From Cellulomonas hominis (GTDB taxonomy: Bacteria; Actinomycetota; Actinomycetes; Actinomycetales; Cellulomonadaceae), in contig NZ_CABEGA010000035.1 of the NCBI RefSeq assembly GCF_901521055.1, positions 1 to 47,772 on the forward strand: a DNA stretch of 47,772 nucleotides, written 5' to 3'. How positions within the stretch are numbered: position 1 is the first letter of the stretch; each line of letters begins with the position of its first letter. The notes beneath the pieces were generated by a model. That model was not told the DNA's origin. It saw only the letters and a list, made by a program, of their open reading frames with translations, and made no database searches. Below are positions 29,569 through 37,393 of this stretch, piece by piece. The translations under genes and the position numbers were made by a program.

Positions 29569-30183
29569 ATGACCACGACCGAGCTGCCGACGCCCGCGCA
29601 GCCCGCCGCCGCCCACCCCGACGCCGCCCGGCTCACCGTCCGCGCCGTCGCGCTGCACGACCCGCTGGTGCGCCCGCTGCTCGACGGCCTCGCCCACGAG
29701 TACGGCACCCGGTACGAGCGGCTGCTGACCCCGGCGCAGCTGCGCGACGAGCTCGAGCACTACGGCGCCGAGGAGTTCGCGCCGCCGGACGGCGAGCTCG
29801 TGCTCGTGCTCGACGACGGCGAGCCCGTGGCGGGCGGGGCGTTCCGTCGCCGCCACGAGCCCGAGCTCGGGGACCCCGCCCGCCTGACCCGCGCCGGCGC
29901 GCGCACCGAGGACGGGACGCCGGCGGTCCGGACCGCCGAGCTCAAGCGGATCTGGACCCACGCGGCGCACCGGCGCCGGGGCCTGGCCCGGGTCGTCCTC
30001 GCGGAGCTCGAGGCGCGCGCCGCCGCGCGCGGCTACCCGCGGATCTACCTCACGACCGGCCCGCGGCAGCCCGAGGCCGTCGGCCTCTACCGCGCCGCGG
30101 GCTACACGCCCCTGTTCGACCCCGCCGCCGACCCCGAGACGGTCGGCGCGCACGCCTTCGAGAAGTGGCTGGTGACCTCGTGA
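29569..30183 (+). CDS. GNAT family N-acetyltransferase
   Basis: Acetyl-CoA-dependent N-acetyltransferase, 204 residues. The GNAT core runs from about residue 60: DGELVLVLDDGEPVAGGAFRRRH, then ELKRIWTHAAHRRRGLARVVLAELEARAAARGY with the acetyl-CoA loop (HRRRGLA), and YLTTGPRQPEAVGLYRAAGYTPL. In Bacillus subtilis, GNAT enzymes (YxeL, SnaA/YtmI) in similar ABC-importer operons acetylate S-modified cysteines before oxidative C-S cleavage. Same place and partners here suggest that role. Its stop overlaps a GTG (30180) that looks like the original start of the permease gene. Confidence 0.88.
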   Translation: MTTTELPTPAQPAAAHPDAARLTVRAVALHDPLVRPLLDGLAHEYGTRYERLLTPAQLRDELEHYGAEEFAPPDGELVLVLDDGEPVAGGAFRRRHEPELGDPARLTRAGARTEDGTPAVRTAELKRIWTHAAHRRRGLARVVLAELEARAAARGYPRIYLTTGPRQPEAVGLYRAAGYTPLFDPAADPETVGAHAFEKWLVTS

Positions 30184-30291
30184 CCGACCTCGCCCTGCGC
30201 CCGCCCGCGGCGCCCACCGCCCCGGCGCTCGCGGACCTGCCCGTCCGACCCGCCCGGCACCGCCACCGCGGGCGTCGCCGTCCTGCTCGCG

Positions 30292-31224
30292 ATGGTCGTC
30301 AGCTCGCTGCTGACCAACCCGCAGTGGGAGTGGGACGTCGTCGCGACGTACCTCACGTGGCCGTCCGTGCTCGAGGGGGTGTGGGCGACCCTCCGGCTCA
30401 CCGCGGTCGCCAGCGTCATCGGCTTCGGCCTCGGCACGGTGCTCGCGCTCATGCGCCTGTCCCGGTCGCCGCTGCTGCAGTCGGTCTCCTGGGGGTACTC
30501 CTGGGTGTTCCGGTCGGTGCCCCTGATCCTGCAGCTGCTGCTCTGGTACAACCTCGCGTACCTGTACCCGCAGCTGTCGCTCGGGGTGCCGTTCGGCCCG
30601 GAGCTGGTGGCGTTCGACACGCTGGACGTCGTCGACAAGTTCGGCGCCGCGGTGCTCGGCCTGGGGCTGTCGCAGGCCGCGTACTCCGCGGAGATCGTGC
30701 GGGCGGGGATCCTCGGCGTCGACCAGGGCCAGCACGAGGCCGCGGCGGCGCTGGGCATCCCGCGCGGCCGGCAGCAGCTGCGGATCGTGCTGCCGCAGGC
30801 GATGCGCACCATCGTGCCGACCTCGGTCAACGAGACCATCGGCCTGCTCAAGGGCACGTCGGTCGTCTACGTCCTGGCGTACGGCGAGCTGTTCTACACG
30901 GTCGGCGTGATCTACGGCCGCAACCAGCGGGTGGTGCCGCTGCTGCTCGTCGCGGCGATCTGGTACCTCGCGACCACGACCCTGCTGACCGTCGCCCAGT
31001 ACTACCTGGAGCGGCACTACGCGAAGGGTGCCCTGCGCACCCTGCCCCCGACGCCCCTGCAGCGGCTGCGGTGGACGCTCGCCGTCGCCGCCGGGCGGCT
31101 CACCGGCCGGCCGCTGCCGGCGGACCTGCCGCCGTCGTTCCTGGCCGCCGCCCGGCGCGGCCACCTCACCCGCACCGGCGCCCGGGACGGCGCCGCCACC
31201 CGCGACACCGGAGGCCCGGCATGA
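30292..31224 (+). CDS. Amino-acid-type ABC transporter permease (5' end apparently frameshifted)
   Basis: HisM/TcyB-like permease, 310 residues from the first in-frame start. Core: WPSVLEGVWATLRLTAVASVIGFGLGTVLALMRLS, FRSVPLILQLLLWYNLAYL, AYSAEIVRAGILGVDQGQHEAAAALGIPRGRQ (EAA loop). The ATG at 30292 has no ribosome binding site and cuts the first membrane helix: the same frame upstream reads GTATAGVAVLLA, clearly the missing half of it. A GTG at 30180, overlapping the acetyltransferase stop, starts a plausible N-terminus (VTDLALRPPAAP) in another frame. A one-base net shift near 30250-30265 would join them. Either a pseudogene or a sequence error. Confidence 0.8.
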   Translation: MVVSSLLTNPQWEWDVVATYLTWPSVLEGVWATLRLTAVASVIGFGLGTVLALMRLSRSPLLQSVSWGYSWVFRSVPLILQLLLWYNLAYLYPQLSLGVPFGPELVAFDTLDVVDKFGAAVLGLGLSQAAYSAEIVRAGILGVDQGQHEAAAALGIPRGRQQLRIVLPQAMRTIVPTSVNETIGLLKGTSVVYVLAYGELFYTVGVIYGRNQRVVPLLLVAAIWYLATTTLLTVAQYYLERHYAKGALRTLPPTPLQRLRWTLAVAAGRLTGRPLPADLPPSFLAAARRGHLTRTGARDGAATRDTGGPA

Positions 31225-32081
31225 CCGCGACCCTGAGCACCCCCACGCCCACCGACGCGGCACCCCTCGCCAGGTCCGCCGACCGCACGGCGGGCGGGCA
31301 CCTGCAGATCCACGGCCTGCACAAGGCGTACGGCACGCTCGAGGTGCTGCGCGACGTCGACCTGGAGGTCCGCCCCGGGGAGGTCGCCGTCGTCCTCGGC
31401 CCGTCGGGCTCGGGCAAGTCGACCCTGCTGCGGCTGATCAACCACCTGGAGCGGCCGGACCGCGGGTTCGTCGCGCTGGACGGCGAGGTGATCGGGTACA
31501 CGCGTCGCATCCGCCCGTCCCGGCGCCGCACCGGCGGGACGGAGGTGCTGCGCGAGCTGACGGAGCGGGACGTGCTGCGCCAGCGCACGCGCATCGGCTT
31601 CGTGTTCCAGAACTTCCACCTGTTCCCGCACCTCACCGCGCTGGAGAACGTCGTCGAGGCCCCGGTGTCCGCGCAGGGCCGGCCGCGGTCGGAGGTCGAG
31701 CCCGAGGCCCGGGCCCTGCTCGCCCGGGTCGGCCTGGCGGACAAGGCCGACGCCCGGCCCCGGCAGCTGTCCGGCGGGCAGCAGCAGCGCGTCGCGATCG
31801 CCCGGGCGCTCGCGATGCGGCCCGCACTGCTGCTGTTCGACGAGCCGACGTCGGCGCTCGACCCGGAGCTGGTCGGCGAGGTGCTCGAGGTCATCCGCGG
31901 TCTCGCGCACGGCGGCACGACGCTCGTGGTCGTCACCCACGAGGTCGGCTTCGCCCGCGACGTCGCCGACACCGTCGTCTTCATGGACGGCGGCGTCGTG
32001 GTCGAGCACGGCCCCGCGGCCCAGGTGCTCGGCGCACCGGCCCACCCCCGCACCCGCGCGTTCCTCGACAAGGTCCGCTGA
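31221..32081 (+). CDS. Amino-acid ABC transporter ATP-binding protein
   Basis: GlnQ/HisP/TcyC-like ATPase, 286 residues. Walker A GPSGSGKST, a Q-loop FVFQNFHLFPHLTALENVVEAP, signature LSGGQQQR, Walker [16 protein letters not shown]-loop VVTHEVGFARDVAD. An insert of about 20 residues between Walker A and Q-loop (YTRRIRPSRRRTGGTEVL...) and an N-terminal extension of about 25 residues make it longer than usual. The ATG overlaps the permease stop (ATGA). Probably drives import of cystine or an S-modified amino acid. Confidence 0.94.
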   Translation: MTATLSTPTPTDAAPLARSADRTAGGHLQIHGLHKAYGTLEVLRDVDLEVRPGEVAVVLGPSGSGKSTLLRLINHLERPDRGFVALDGEVIGYTRRIRPSRRRTGGTEVLRELTERDVLRQRTRIGFVFQNFHLFPHLTALENVVEAPVSAQGRPRSEVEPEARALLARVGLADKADARPRQLSGGQQQRVAIARALAMRPALLLFDEPTSALDPELVGEVLEVIRGLAHGGTTLVVVTHEVGFARDVADTVVFMDGGVVVEHGPAAQVLGAPAHPRTRAFLDKVR

Positions 32082-32143
32082 CCCCCGTCCGCACCCGTCC
32101 GCACCCGTCTGCCTGCACCTCCCCACCACCGAGAGGCACCACC

Positions 32144-33166
32144 ATGCCCACGACCACCCCGAGCCGGCCGCGCCGCCGCCGGTCCGCAACCGCCGCCGCC
32201 GCCCTGGCCGTCGCCCCCGTGCTCGCCCTGCTCGCCGCCTGCGGCGGGACGTCCGACGCCGCCGAGGGGGGCGAGGCCGGGGGTGACCTCCAGGCCGCCG
32301 CCGAGGCCGCCGGCCTGGAGGTGAACACCTCGCCCGACCAGGACCGCATCCACACCCAGGAGAACCCGGACGCGATCGCCCTGCTCCCGCCGGAGCTCGC
32401 CGCGAAGGACACCCTCACGGTCGCGGTCGGCGCGTTCACCGCGCCGCTGTCGTTCCTCGCCGACGACGAGGCCACCCCGATCGGCAACGAGACGGACATC
32501 GCGCAGCTCGTCGCCGACGCCCTCGGCAAGGAGCTCGACCTGCAGGTCAAGGCGTGGGCCGACTGGCCGCTCGCGCTGGAGTCCGGCGACGTCGACGCCG
32601 TGATCGCGAACGTCACCGTCACCGAGGAGCGCAAGGAGAAGTACGACTTCTCGTCCTACCGGAACGACCAGCTCGGCTGGCTGGTGCAGGCCGACAGCGA
32701 CATCACCGAGGTCGACGAGCCGTCGGACATCGCCGGGCTCACGGTCGCCGTCGGGTCCGGCACCAACCAGGAGAAGATCCTGCTCGCCTGGGACCAGGAG
32801 AACCAGGACGCCGGCCTGGACCCCGTGCAGGTCGAGTACTTCGAGAACGACGGCGACACGATCCTCGCGCTCCAGTCCGGGCGGATCGACGCGTCGTTCG
32901 GCCCGAACGCCAGCGCGTCCTACAAGGCCAAGGTCTCGCCGCAGGACTTCGCCGTGGTCGGCACCCTCAACGGCGGCTGGCCGGACACCGCGCAGATCGC
33001 CGTCGCGACGGTGAAGGGCTCCGGCGCGGCCGAGGCCGTGACCGCCGCGCTGCAGGGCGCGTTCGACGACGGCACCTACCAGCAGGTCCTGGAGCGCTGG
33101 GGCCTGGAGGACGAGGCCATCGAGGCGCCCGAGACCAACCCCCCGGGCCTGCCGAAGACGTCCTGA
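32144..33166 (+). CDS. Amino-acid-type ABC transporter substrate-binding lipoprotein
   Basis: Family 3 solute-binding lipoprotein of 340 residues. Signal peptide with twin Arg-rich start and lipobox LLAAC (Cys33). Mature domain: [93 protein letters not shown] and [19 protein letters not shown]. An unusually long acidic spacer (about 40 residues) precedes the first domain. Ligand cannot be read from sequence; the genomic context suggests a sulfur-containing amino acid. Confidence 0.92.
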   Translation: MPTTTPSRPRRRRSATAAAALAVAPVLALLAACGGTSDAAEGGEAGGDLQAAAEAAGLEVNTSPDQDRIHTQENPDAIALLPPELAAKDTLTVAVGAFTAPLSFLADDEATPIGNETDIAQLVADALGKELDLQVKAWADWPLALESGDVDAVIANVTVTEERKEKYDFSSYRNDQLGWLVQADSDITEVDEPSDIAGLTVAVGSGTNQEKILLAWDQENQDAGLDPVQVEYFENDGDTILALQSGRIDASFGPNASASYKAKVSPQDFAVVGTLNGGWPDTAQIAVATVKGSGAAEAVTAALQGAFDDGTYQQVLERWGLEDEAIEAPETNPPGLPKTS

Positions 33167-33204
33167 CACCGCCGCCCCCGCACCCCCGTCCTCCAGGAGG
33201 AACC

Positions 33205-34413
33205 ATGTCCGACGACCTCCAGCGGGTCCCGCTGTCCGTGCTCGACCTGGCCGTCGTGCCCGAGGGCGCCACCGGCGCGCAGGCGGTGCGCGCGGCCGTC
33301 GACCTCGCGGTCGACCTCGACCGGCTCGGCTACCACCGGGTCTGGTACGCCGAGCACCACCTGTCGCCCGGCGTCGGGTCCGCCGCCCCCGCGGTGCTGG
33401 CGGCCGCCGTCGCGGCCCGCACGGAGCGGATCCGCGTCGGGTCCGGCGCCGTGCTGCTCAGCACCACGAGCCCGCTCGTCGCGGCGGAGCAGTTCGGCAC
33501 GATCGCCGCGCTGCACCCGGGGCGCGTGGACCTCGGGCTGGGGCGGGCGTTCACGCCGCCGCCGCAGCGGGAGGGCGACGCCGTCGCCCCCGCGGCCGTG
33601 CCCGCCCCGGAGCGCCCCCGCGTCGGGGCGCGGGTCGTCGACGGGCTGTACGTCCCCGCGGCGCCCCCGTTCGACGCGTCGGACTCCGTGCAGCGGGAGC
33701 GGCTGCTCGCCCAGAAGCGCGTGGTCGGGGCGTCCCGGACGCCGGCGGCGTTCCGGGACGAGCTCGAGCTGGTGCTGGGCCTGCGGGCCGGGACGTACGC
33801 CGAGGCGGACGGCACCCGGCACGTGTCCCCGCCGGTCGAGGGCGCGGCGTTCGACCTGTGGGTGCTCGCGTCGTCCGCGGGGGAGAGCGCCCGGGTGGCC
33901 GGGGAGCTCGGGCTGCCGATCGCCGCGAACTTCCACGTCAGTCCCGCCACGACGCTCGACACGATCGCCGCCTACCGCGCGGCGTTCCGGCCCGGCGTCC
34001 TGGCCGAGCCGTACGTCGTCGTGTCGGCGGACGTGCTGGTGGCGGACACCGTCGAGCGCGCCCGGGAGCTGGCGACCCCGTTCACCGACTGGGTGCTGTC
34101 CATCCGGCGCGGCGCCTCGGGTGCCGTCGCCTACCCGCGGCCCGGGGACGCCGTGCCGTGGGAGGCGCGGGACGCCGGCGAGCGGGCGCTCGTGGCCGAC
34201 CGCGTCGACACCCGCGTGGTCGGGGACCCCGCGACGGTCGTCGCCCGCCTGGAGACGCTGCAGCGCGTGACCGGCGCCGACGAGCTCCTGGTCACCACCG
34301 CCACGCACGACCCCGCCGACGCGCGCCGGTCGTTCGCGCTGCTCGCCGACGCGTGGCGGCGCCCCGTCTCGCCCACCCCCACGGCCGGCGCGGTGCCGGT
34401 CCTCGTCCCCTGA
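33205..34413 (+). CDS. LLM-class flavin-dependent oxidoreductase (MsnO8/TIGR03558-like)
   Basis: Luciferase-family group 1 oxidoreductase, 402 residues. Signature: [44 protein letters not shown] (residues 9-52), SSAPAVL-like [27 protein letters not shown], and [27 protein letters not shown]. subtilis YtmO, in an S-alkyl-cysteine operon, is of this kind. Strong ribosome binding site (CAGGAGG). A longer than usual insert (about 115-175) precedes the ELELVLGL helix. Downstream of the importer, it is the most likely C-S cleaving oxygenase for the imported, acetylated substrate. Confidence 0.9.
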   Translation: MSDDLQRVPLSVLDLAVVPEGATGAQAVRAAVDLAVDLDRLGYHRVWYAEHHLSPGVGSAAPAVLAAAVAARTERIRVGSGAVLLSTTSPLVAAEQFGTIAALHPGRVDLGLGRAFTPPPQREGDAVAPAAVPAPERPRVGARVVDGLYVPAAPPFDASDSVQRERLLAQKRVVGASRTPAAFRDELELVLGLRAGTYAEADGTRHVSPPVEGAAFDLWVLASSAGESARVAGELGLPIAANFHVSPATTLDTIAAYRAAFRPGVLAEPYVVVSADVLVADTVERARELATPFTDWVLSIRRGASGAVAYPRPGDAVPWEARDAGERALVADRVDTRVVGDPATVVARLETLQRVTGADELLVTTATHDPADARRSFALLADAWRRPVSPTPTAGAVPVLVP

Positions 34414-34492
34414 CACGCCCGACGCCCTGACGAGCCCGTCCCCCTGACACGCCCGACCCCTGACACACCCGACCCCTGACACGCCAGTCCGT
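34411..34492. repeat. Five degenerate 16-17-bp tandem units, each starting TGA
   Basis: Units of the form TGACACGCCCGACCCC at 34411-34427, 34428-34444, 34445-34460, 34461-34476 and 34477-34492. The first TGA is the stop codon of the preceding gene; because unit lengths are 17, 17, 16 and 16, the TGA triplets together cover all three plus-strand frames before the rhodanese start at 34509. Confidence 0.75.
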
Positions 34493-34508
34493 TGATGAAG
34501 GAGCACCC

Positions 34509-34865
34509 ATGACCAGCACCCCGCCCCTGAGGCCCGCGTCCGAGGCCGCCGCCGAGATCGAGCGCGGCGCCCTGCTGATCGACGTCCGGTCCGCCGGCGG
34601 CCGCGCGGCGCACGGCGACATCCCGGGCGCGACCCTCGCGGACCGCACCGACCTGGACGCCCTCTTCGGGCCCGTGGGCACGCCGGTGATCTCGATCGAC
34701 ACCCCGGTGGTCGTGGTCTGCGGCTCGAACGCCGGCTCCGGACCGGTCGCCGAGGAGCTCGCCGCGCGCGGGTACACCGTGTCGCACGTCGACGGCGGCT
34801 TCCCCGCCTGGAAGGCCGCCGGCCTGCCCGCCACGGAGCCGGCCGCCCCGGCCGACCAGGCCTGA
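34509..34865 (+). CDS. Rhodanese-like domain protein
   Basis: 118-residue single-domain rhodanese (sulfurtransferase). N-terminal LLIDVRSAGGRAAHGDIPGATL is the family signature; the active-site loop is CGSNAGS with the catalytic Cys71 between VVVV and a helix (SGPVAEELAARGY), followed by the HVDGGFPAWKAAGLP ending. Small rhodaneses pass sulfane sulfur from thiosulfate or persulfides to acceptors. ATG follows AAGGAG. Its place among monooxygenases suggests it handles sulfite/sulfane sulfur released by them. Confidence 0.92.
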   Translation: MTSTPPLRPASEAAAEIERGALLIDVRSAGGRAAHGDIPGATLADRTDLDALFGPVGTPVISIDTPVVVVCGSNAGSGPVAEELAARGYTVSHVDGGFPAWKAAGLPATEPAAPADQA

Positions 34866-34906
34866 ACGCCCGGCACATCCCCCCGCACCCGCAGGAAGGC
34901 ACCACC

Positions 34907-36019
34907 ATGCCCGTCGAGTTCCTCGGCATCGCCACCGCCAACGACGGCTCGGAGACCCGCGCCGCCACCACCCGCCCGTTCGACCCGGCGTTCCTGGAGC
35001 GCATCGTGCGCGCCCACGAGGACAACGGCTGGACGCGCGTGCTGTTCGCCTACGGGTCGTCCGGCCCGGAGCCGGCGGCGCTCGCGGCCTACACCGCCGC
35101 CCGGCTGCAGTCGATCGAGCTGCTGCTCGCGCACCGGCCGAACGTCTCGTACCCGACCTACGCCGCCAAGACGTTCGCCACGCTCGACCAGCTGTCGGGC
35201 GGGCGGCTGTCGGTGCACTTCATCACCGGCGGCAACGACCACGAGCAGCAGCGCGAGGGCGACACCCTCACCAAGGACGAGCGGTACGCGCGCACCCAGG
35301 AGTACATCCAGATCGTCCGGCAGGCGTGGACGTCCGCCGAGCCGTTCGACCACCACGGCCGGTTCTACGACTTCGACGACTTCCGCCTCGACACCCGGCC
35401 GGTGGACGGGCACGTGCCGACCATCTCGTTCGGGGGGTCCTCCGACGCGGCGTTCCGGGTCGGCGCGGCCGAGGCCGACATCTTCGCGGTGTGGGGCGAG
35501 CCGCTGGACCGCACGCGGGAGCAGATCGACCGGGTGCACGCCGAGGCCGCCGCAGCCGGGCGCGCGACCCCGCCCCGGATCCACGCCGCCTTCCGGCCGA
35601 TCATCGCCCCCACCGAGGAGCTCGCCTGGGAGAAGGCGCACCGGGTGCTGGACCGGATCGAGGCGCGCAAGGCGGCCCTCGGCGGCGTGCTGAGCCCCCG
35701 GCACCCGGTCGACAAGCCGGAGAACGCGGGGTCGCAGCGGCTCCTGGAGATCGCGGCGCAGGGCGACCGGTTCGACTCCGTGCTGTGGACCGCGACGGCC
35801 CGGGCCACGGGCGGCGCGGGCAACTCCAACGCGCTCGTCGGCACGCCGGAGCAGGTCGCGGAGGCGCTGCTGGCGTACTACGACCGCGGCGTCCGGATCA
35901 TCTCGGCCCGCGGGTACGACTTGCTCGACGACGCCGTGGACTTCGGCCGGTACGTCATCCCGCTCGTGCGCGAGGGGGTCGCCGCCCGCGACGCCGCCGC
36001 TGCCGCCGCCGCGGCCTGA
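34907..36019 (+). CDS. Alkanesulfonate-monooxygenase-like LLM oxidoreductase (SsuD type)
   Basis: FMNH2-dependent monooxygenase of 370 residues, closest in pattern to SsuD, which splits alkanesulfonates to aldehyde and sulfite. Signature parts: VEFLGIATANDGSE, SYPTYAAKTFATLDQLSGGRLSVHFITGGNDHEQQREGDTLTKDERYARTQEYI, YDFDDFRLD and GTPEQVAEALLAYYDRGVRIISARGYDLLDD. The GGND..QREGD segment is the FMN-phosphate region. The C-terminus is a run of alanines of no known meaning. Strong ribosome binding site (AGGAAGG). SsuD-like enzymes work with SsuE-like reductases, one of which is encoded at 27068-27640. Confidence 0.92.
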   Translation: MPVEFLGIATANDGSETRAATTRPFDPAFLERIVRAHEDNGWTRVLFAYGSSGPEPAALAAYTAARLQSIELLLAHRPNVSYPTYAAKTFATLDQLSGGRLSVHFITGGNDHEQQREGDTLTKDERYARTQEYIQIVRQAWTSAEPFDHHGRFYDFDDFRLDTRPVDGHVPTISFGGSSDAAFRVGAAEADIFAVWGEPLDRTREQIDRVHAEAAAAGRATPPRIHAAFRPIIAPTEELAWEKAHRVLDRIEARKAALGGVLSPRHPVDKPENAGSQRLLEIAAQGDRFDSVLWTATARATGGAGNSNALVGTPEQVAEALLAYYDRGVRIISARGYDLLDDAVDFGRYVIPLVREGVAARDAAAAAAAA

Positions 36020-36031
36020 GCGGGACGCGGC

Positions 36032-37147
36032 GTGCGGTTCCAGCTGCTCGACATCGTCTTCAACCCGCCGCACCCGGTGACCGGGAGGGCGGTGCCGCCG
36101 GCGGACCGGCTCGCGCGCACGGTCCGGCACGCCGTGCTGGCCGAGCAGCTGGGGTTCGACTCCTTCGCCGTGGGGGAGCGGCACGCCGGCGACGTGCTGT
36201 CGTCCGCCCCCACGGTGATCCTCGGGGCGGTCGCGGTGTCGACCAGCCGCATCCTGCTGTCGACCGGCGTCACGGTCCTGGCGCTGCTCGACCCCGTGCG
36301 GGTCGCGGAGGACCTCGCCACCGTCGACCAGCTGTCCCGCGGGCGGCTGGAGATCGTCATCGGCAAGGGCAACGAGGTGCTGCAGTACCCGCTGCTGGGG
36401 CTCGACGTCGGCAGGCAGTACGAGTACCTGGAGGAGAACTACGAGCTGCTCCGGCTGCTGCTGTCCGAGGAGGACGTGACCTGGGAGGGCCGGCACCGGC
36501 ACCGGCTCGAGCACGCCACCACCCTGCCCCGCCCGTACGCGGGCCCGTTCCGGATCTGGCACGGGTCGGCGACGTCCCGGTTCGCGGTCGAGCTCGCGGC
36601 GCGGTGGGGCGACCCGGTCGTCACGGCGAACGCGCTGCAGCCGCGGGAGAACTACCAGGTGCTGATCGACCACTACCGCGAGCGGTACGCCGCGCACGGG
36701 CACGACCCGGCGGCGGCGTTCGTCGGCGCCGGGTCCGGCGGCCTGTTCCTGGCCGACACCACCGAGGCGGCGGTCGCCCAGTACCGGCCGCTGTACCAGG
36801 GGCAGGTGGACGCCGCCGCGCGCCGCGGGTACGGGGCGGACGCCGTCGGGAGGGCGCCGAGCTTCCGCACGCTGGAGGACGCGGTGGAGCGCGGGCCGGC
36901 CCTGGTCGGGTCCCCGGAGCGGGTGGCCGAGAAGATCCTCGACTACCACGCGTCCTACGGGCACGTGCTGCAGTCCGTCTCGGTGAACCACCTGCTCGAC
37001 CCGGCGGAGCAGGAGGACGTGCTGCGCCGGTTCGCCGAGGAGGTCGCGCCGCTCGTGAGGGCCGAGGTGACGACCGACCTGTGGAGCGCGGCGGACCCGC
37101 GGCGGGCGGCCGGGTTCACCGCGGCGACACCCGGATCCGGCATGTGA
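36032..37147 (+). CDS. LLM-class flavin-dependent oxidoreductase
   Basis: 371-residue luciferase-like monooxygenase. Signature: DRLARTVRHAVLAEQLGFDSFAVGERH, VSTSRILLSTGVTVLALLDPVRVAEDLATVDQLSRGRLEIVIGKGNE, YEYLEENYELLRLLLSEEDVTWEG and LVGSPERVAEKILDYHASYGHVLQSVSVNH. It looks like the CE1758-type subgroup known from Corynebacterium, but I am not sure of subgroup. GTG start twelve bases after the SsuD-like gene, so the two are cotranscribed. Last gene before the third riboswitch. Confidence 0.88.
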   Translation: MRFQLLDIVFNPPHPVTGRAVPPADRLARTVRHAVLAEQLGFDSFAVGERHAGDVLSSAPTVILGAVAVSTSRILLSTGVTVLALLDPVRVAEDLATVDQLSRGRLEIVIGKGNEVLQYPLLGLDVGRQYEYLEENYELLRLLLSEEDVTWEGRHRHRLEHATTLPRPYAGPFRIWHGSATSRFAVELAARWGDPVVTANALQPRENYQVLIDHYRERYAAHGHDPAAAFVGAGSGGLFLADTTEAAVAQYRPLYQGQVDAAARRGYGADAVGRAPSFRTLEDAVERGPALVGSPERVAEKILDYHASYGHVLQSVSVNHLLDPAEQEDVLRRFAEEVAPLVRAEVTTDLWSAADPRRAAGFTAATPGSGM

Positions 37148-37191
37148 GAACCCCGCGGCGGCTCCTTGACCGGCCCCGCCGCCGCGGGTTC
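37148..37191 (+). terminator. Hairpin after the monooxygenase operon
   Basis: GAACCCCGCGGCGG at 37148-37161 pairs with CCGCCGCGGGTTC at 37179-37191 (one bulged base), immediately after the stop. It ends 11 bases before the next riboswitch. The loop contains TTGACC (37166-37171), which could be a -35 for the following operon, so terminator and promoter may overlap. Confidence 0.65.
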
Positions 37192-37201
37192 CCTCACCCC
37201 C

Positions 37202-37318
37202 GGGTGACGAGCGCCAGCACCAAGGCCCGGCTCGCTGGCCAGCAACCCTTCGACGTGACGGGGTGCTCCGGGAACGACCTGACCCGACCGCGACCGCGGG
37301 ACGGGTAAGCACGGCAAC
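37202..37318 (+). promoter_or_regulatory. SAM-IV-like riboswitch (peptide-type ABC operon)
   Basis: RNA begins GGGUGACGAGCGCCAGCACC, then AAGGCCCGGCUCGCUGGCC, AGCAACCC, GGGGUGCUCCGGGAACGACC, and ends with ACGGGUAAGCAC. CCAGC/GCUGG is the stem bearing the pseudoknot; CGGGU (37201-37205) can pair with ACCCG (37282-37286) as P1. The block order matches the two upstream SAM-IV elements, with P1 sequence less typical, so it may belong to the SAM-I/IV variant group. It stands 76 bases before the binding-protein gene of a complete ABC importer. Confidence 0.75.
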
Positions 37319-37393
37319 GGCCGCCGGACCGCGCCCCCGCGCGCTCCGGCCCCGCGCCGGCCGGCCCCTGCCGGCGACCACCAGGAGCTCAGC

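Noticed and set aside
30180..32081. One long fused permease-ATPase gene starting at GTG 30180
   Set aside because: The frame is open throughout only because the ATPase happens to use the same frame; between 30292 and 31220 the permease is coded in a different frame with clear membrane helices.
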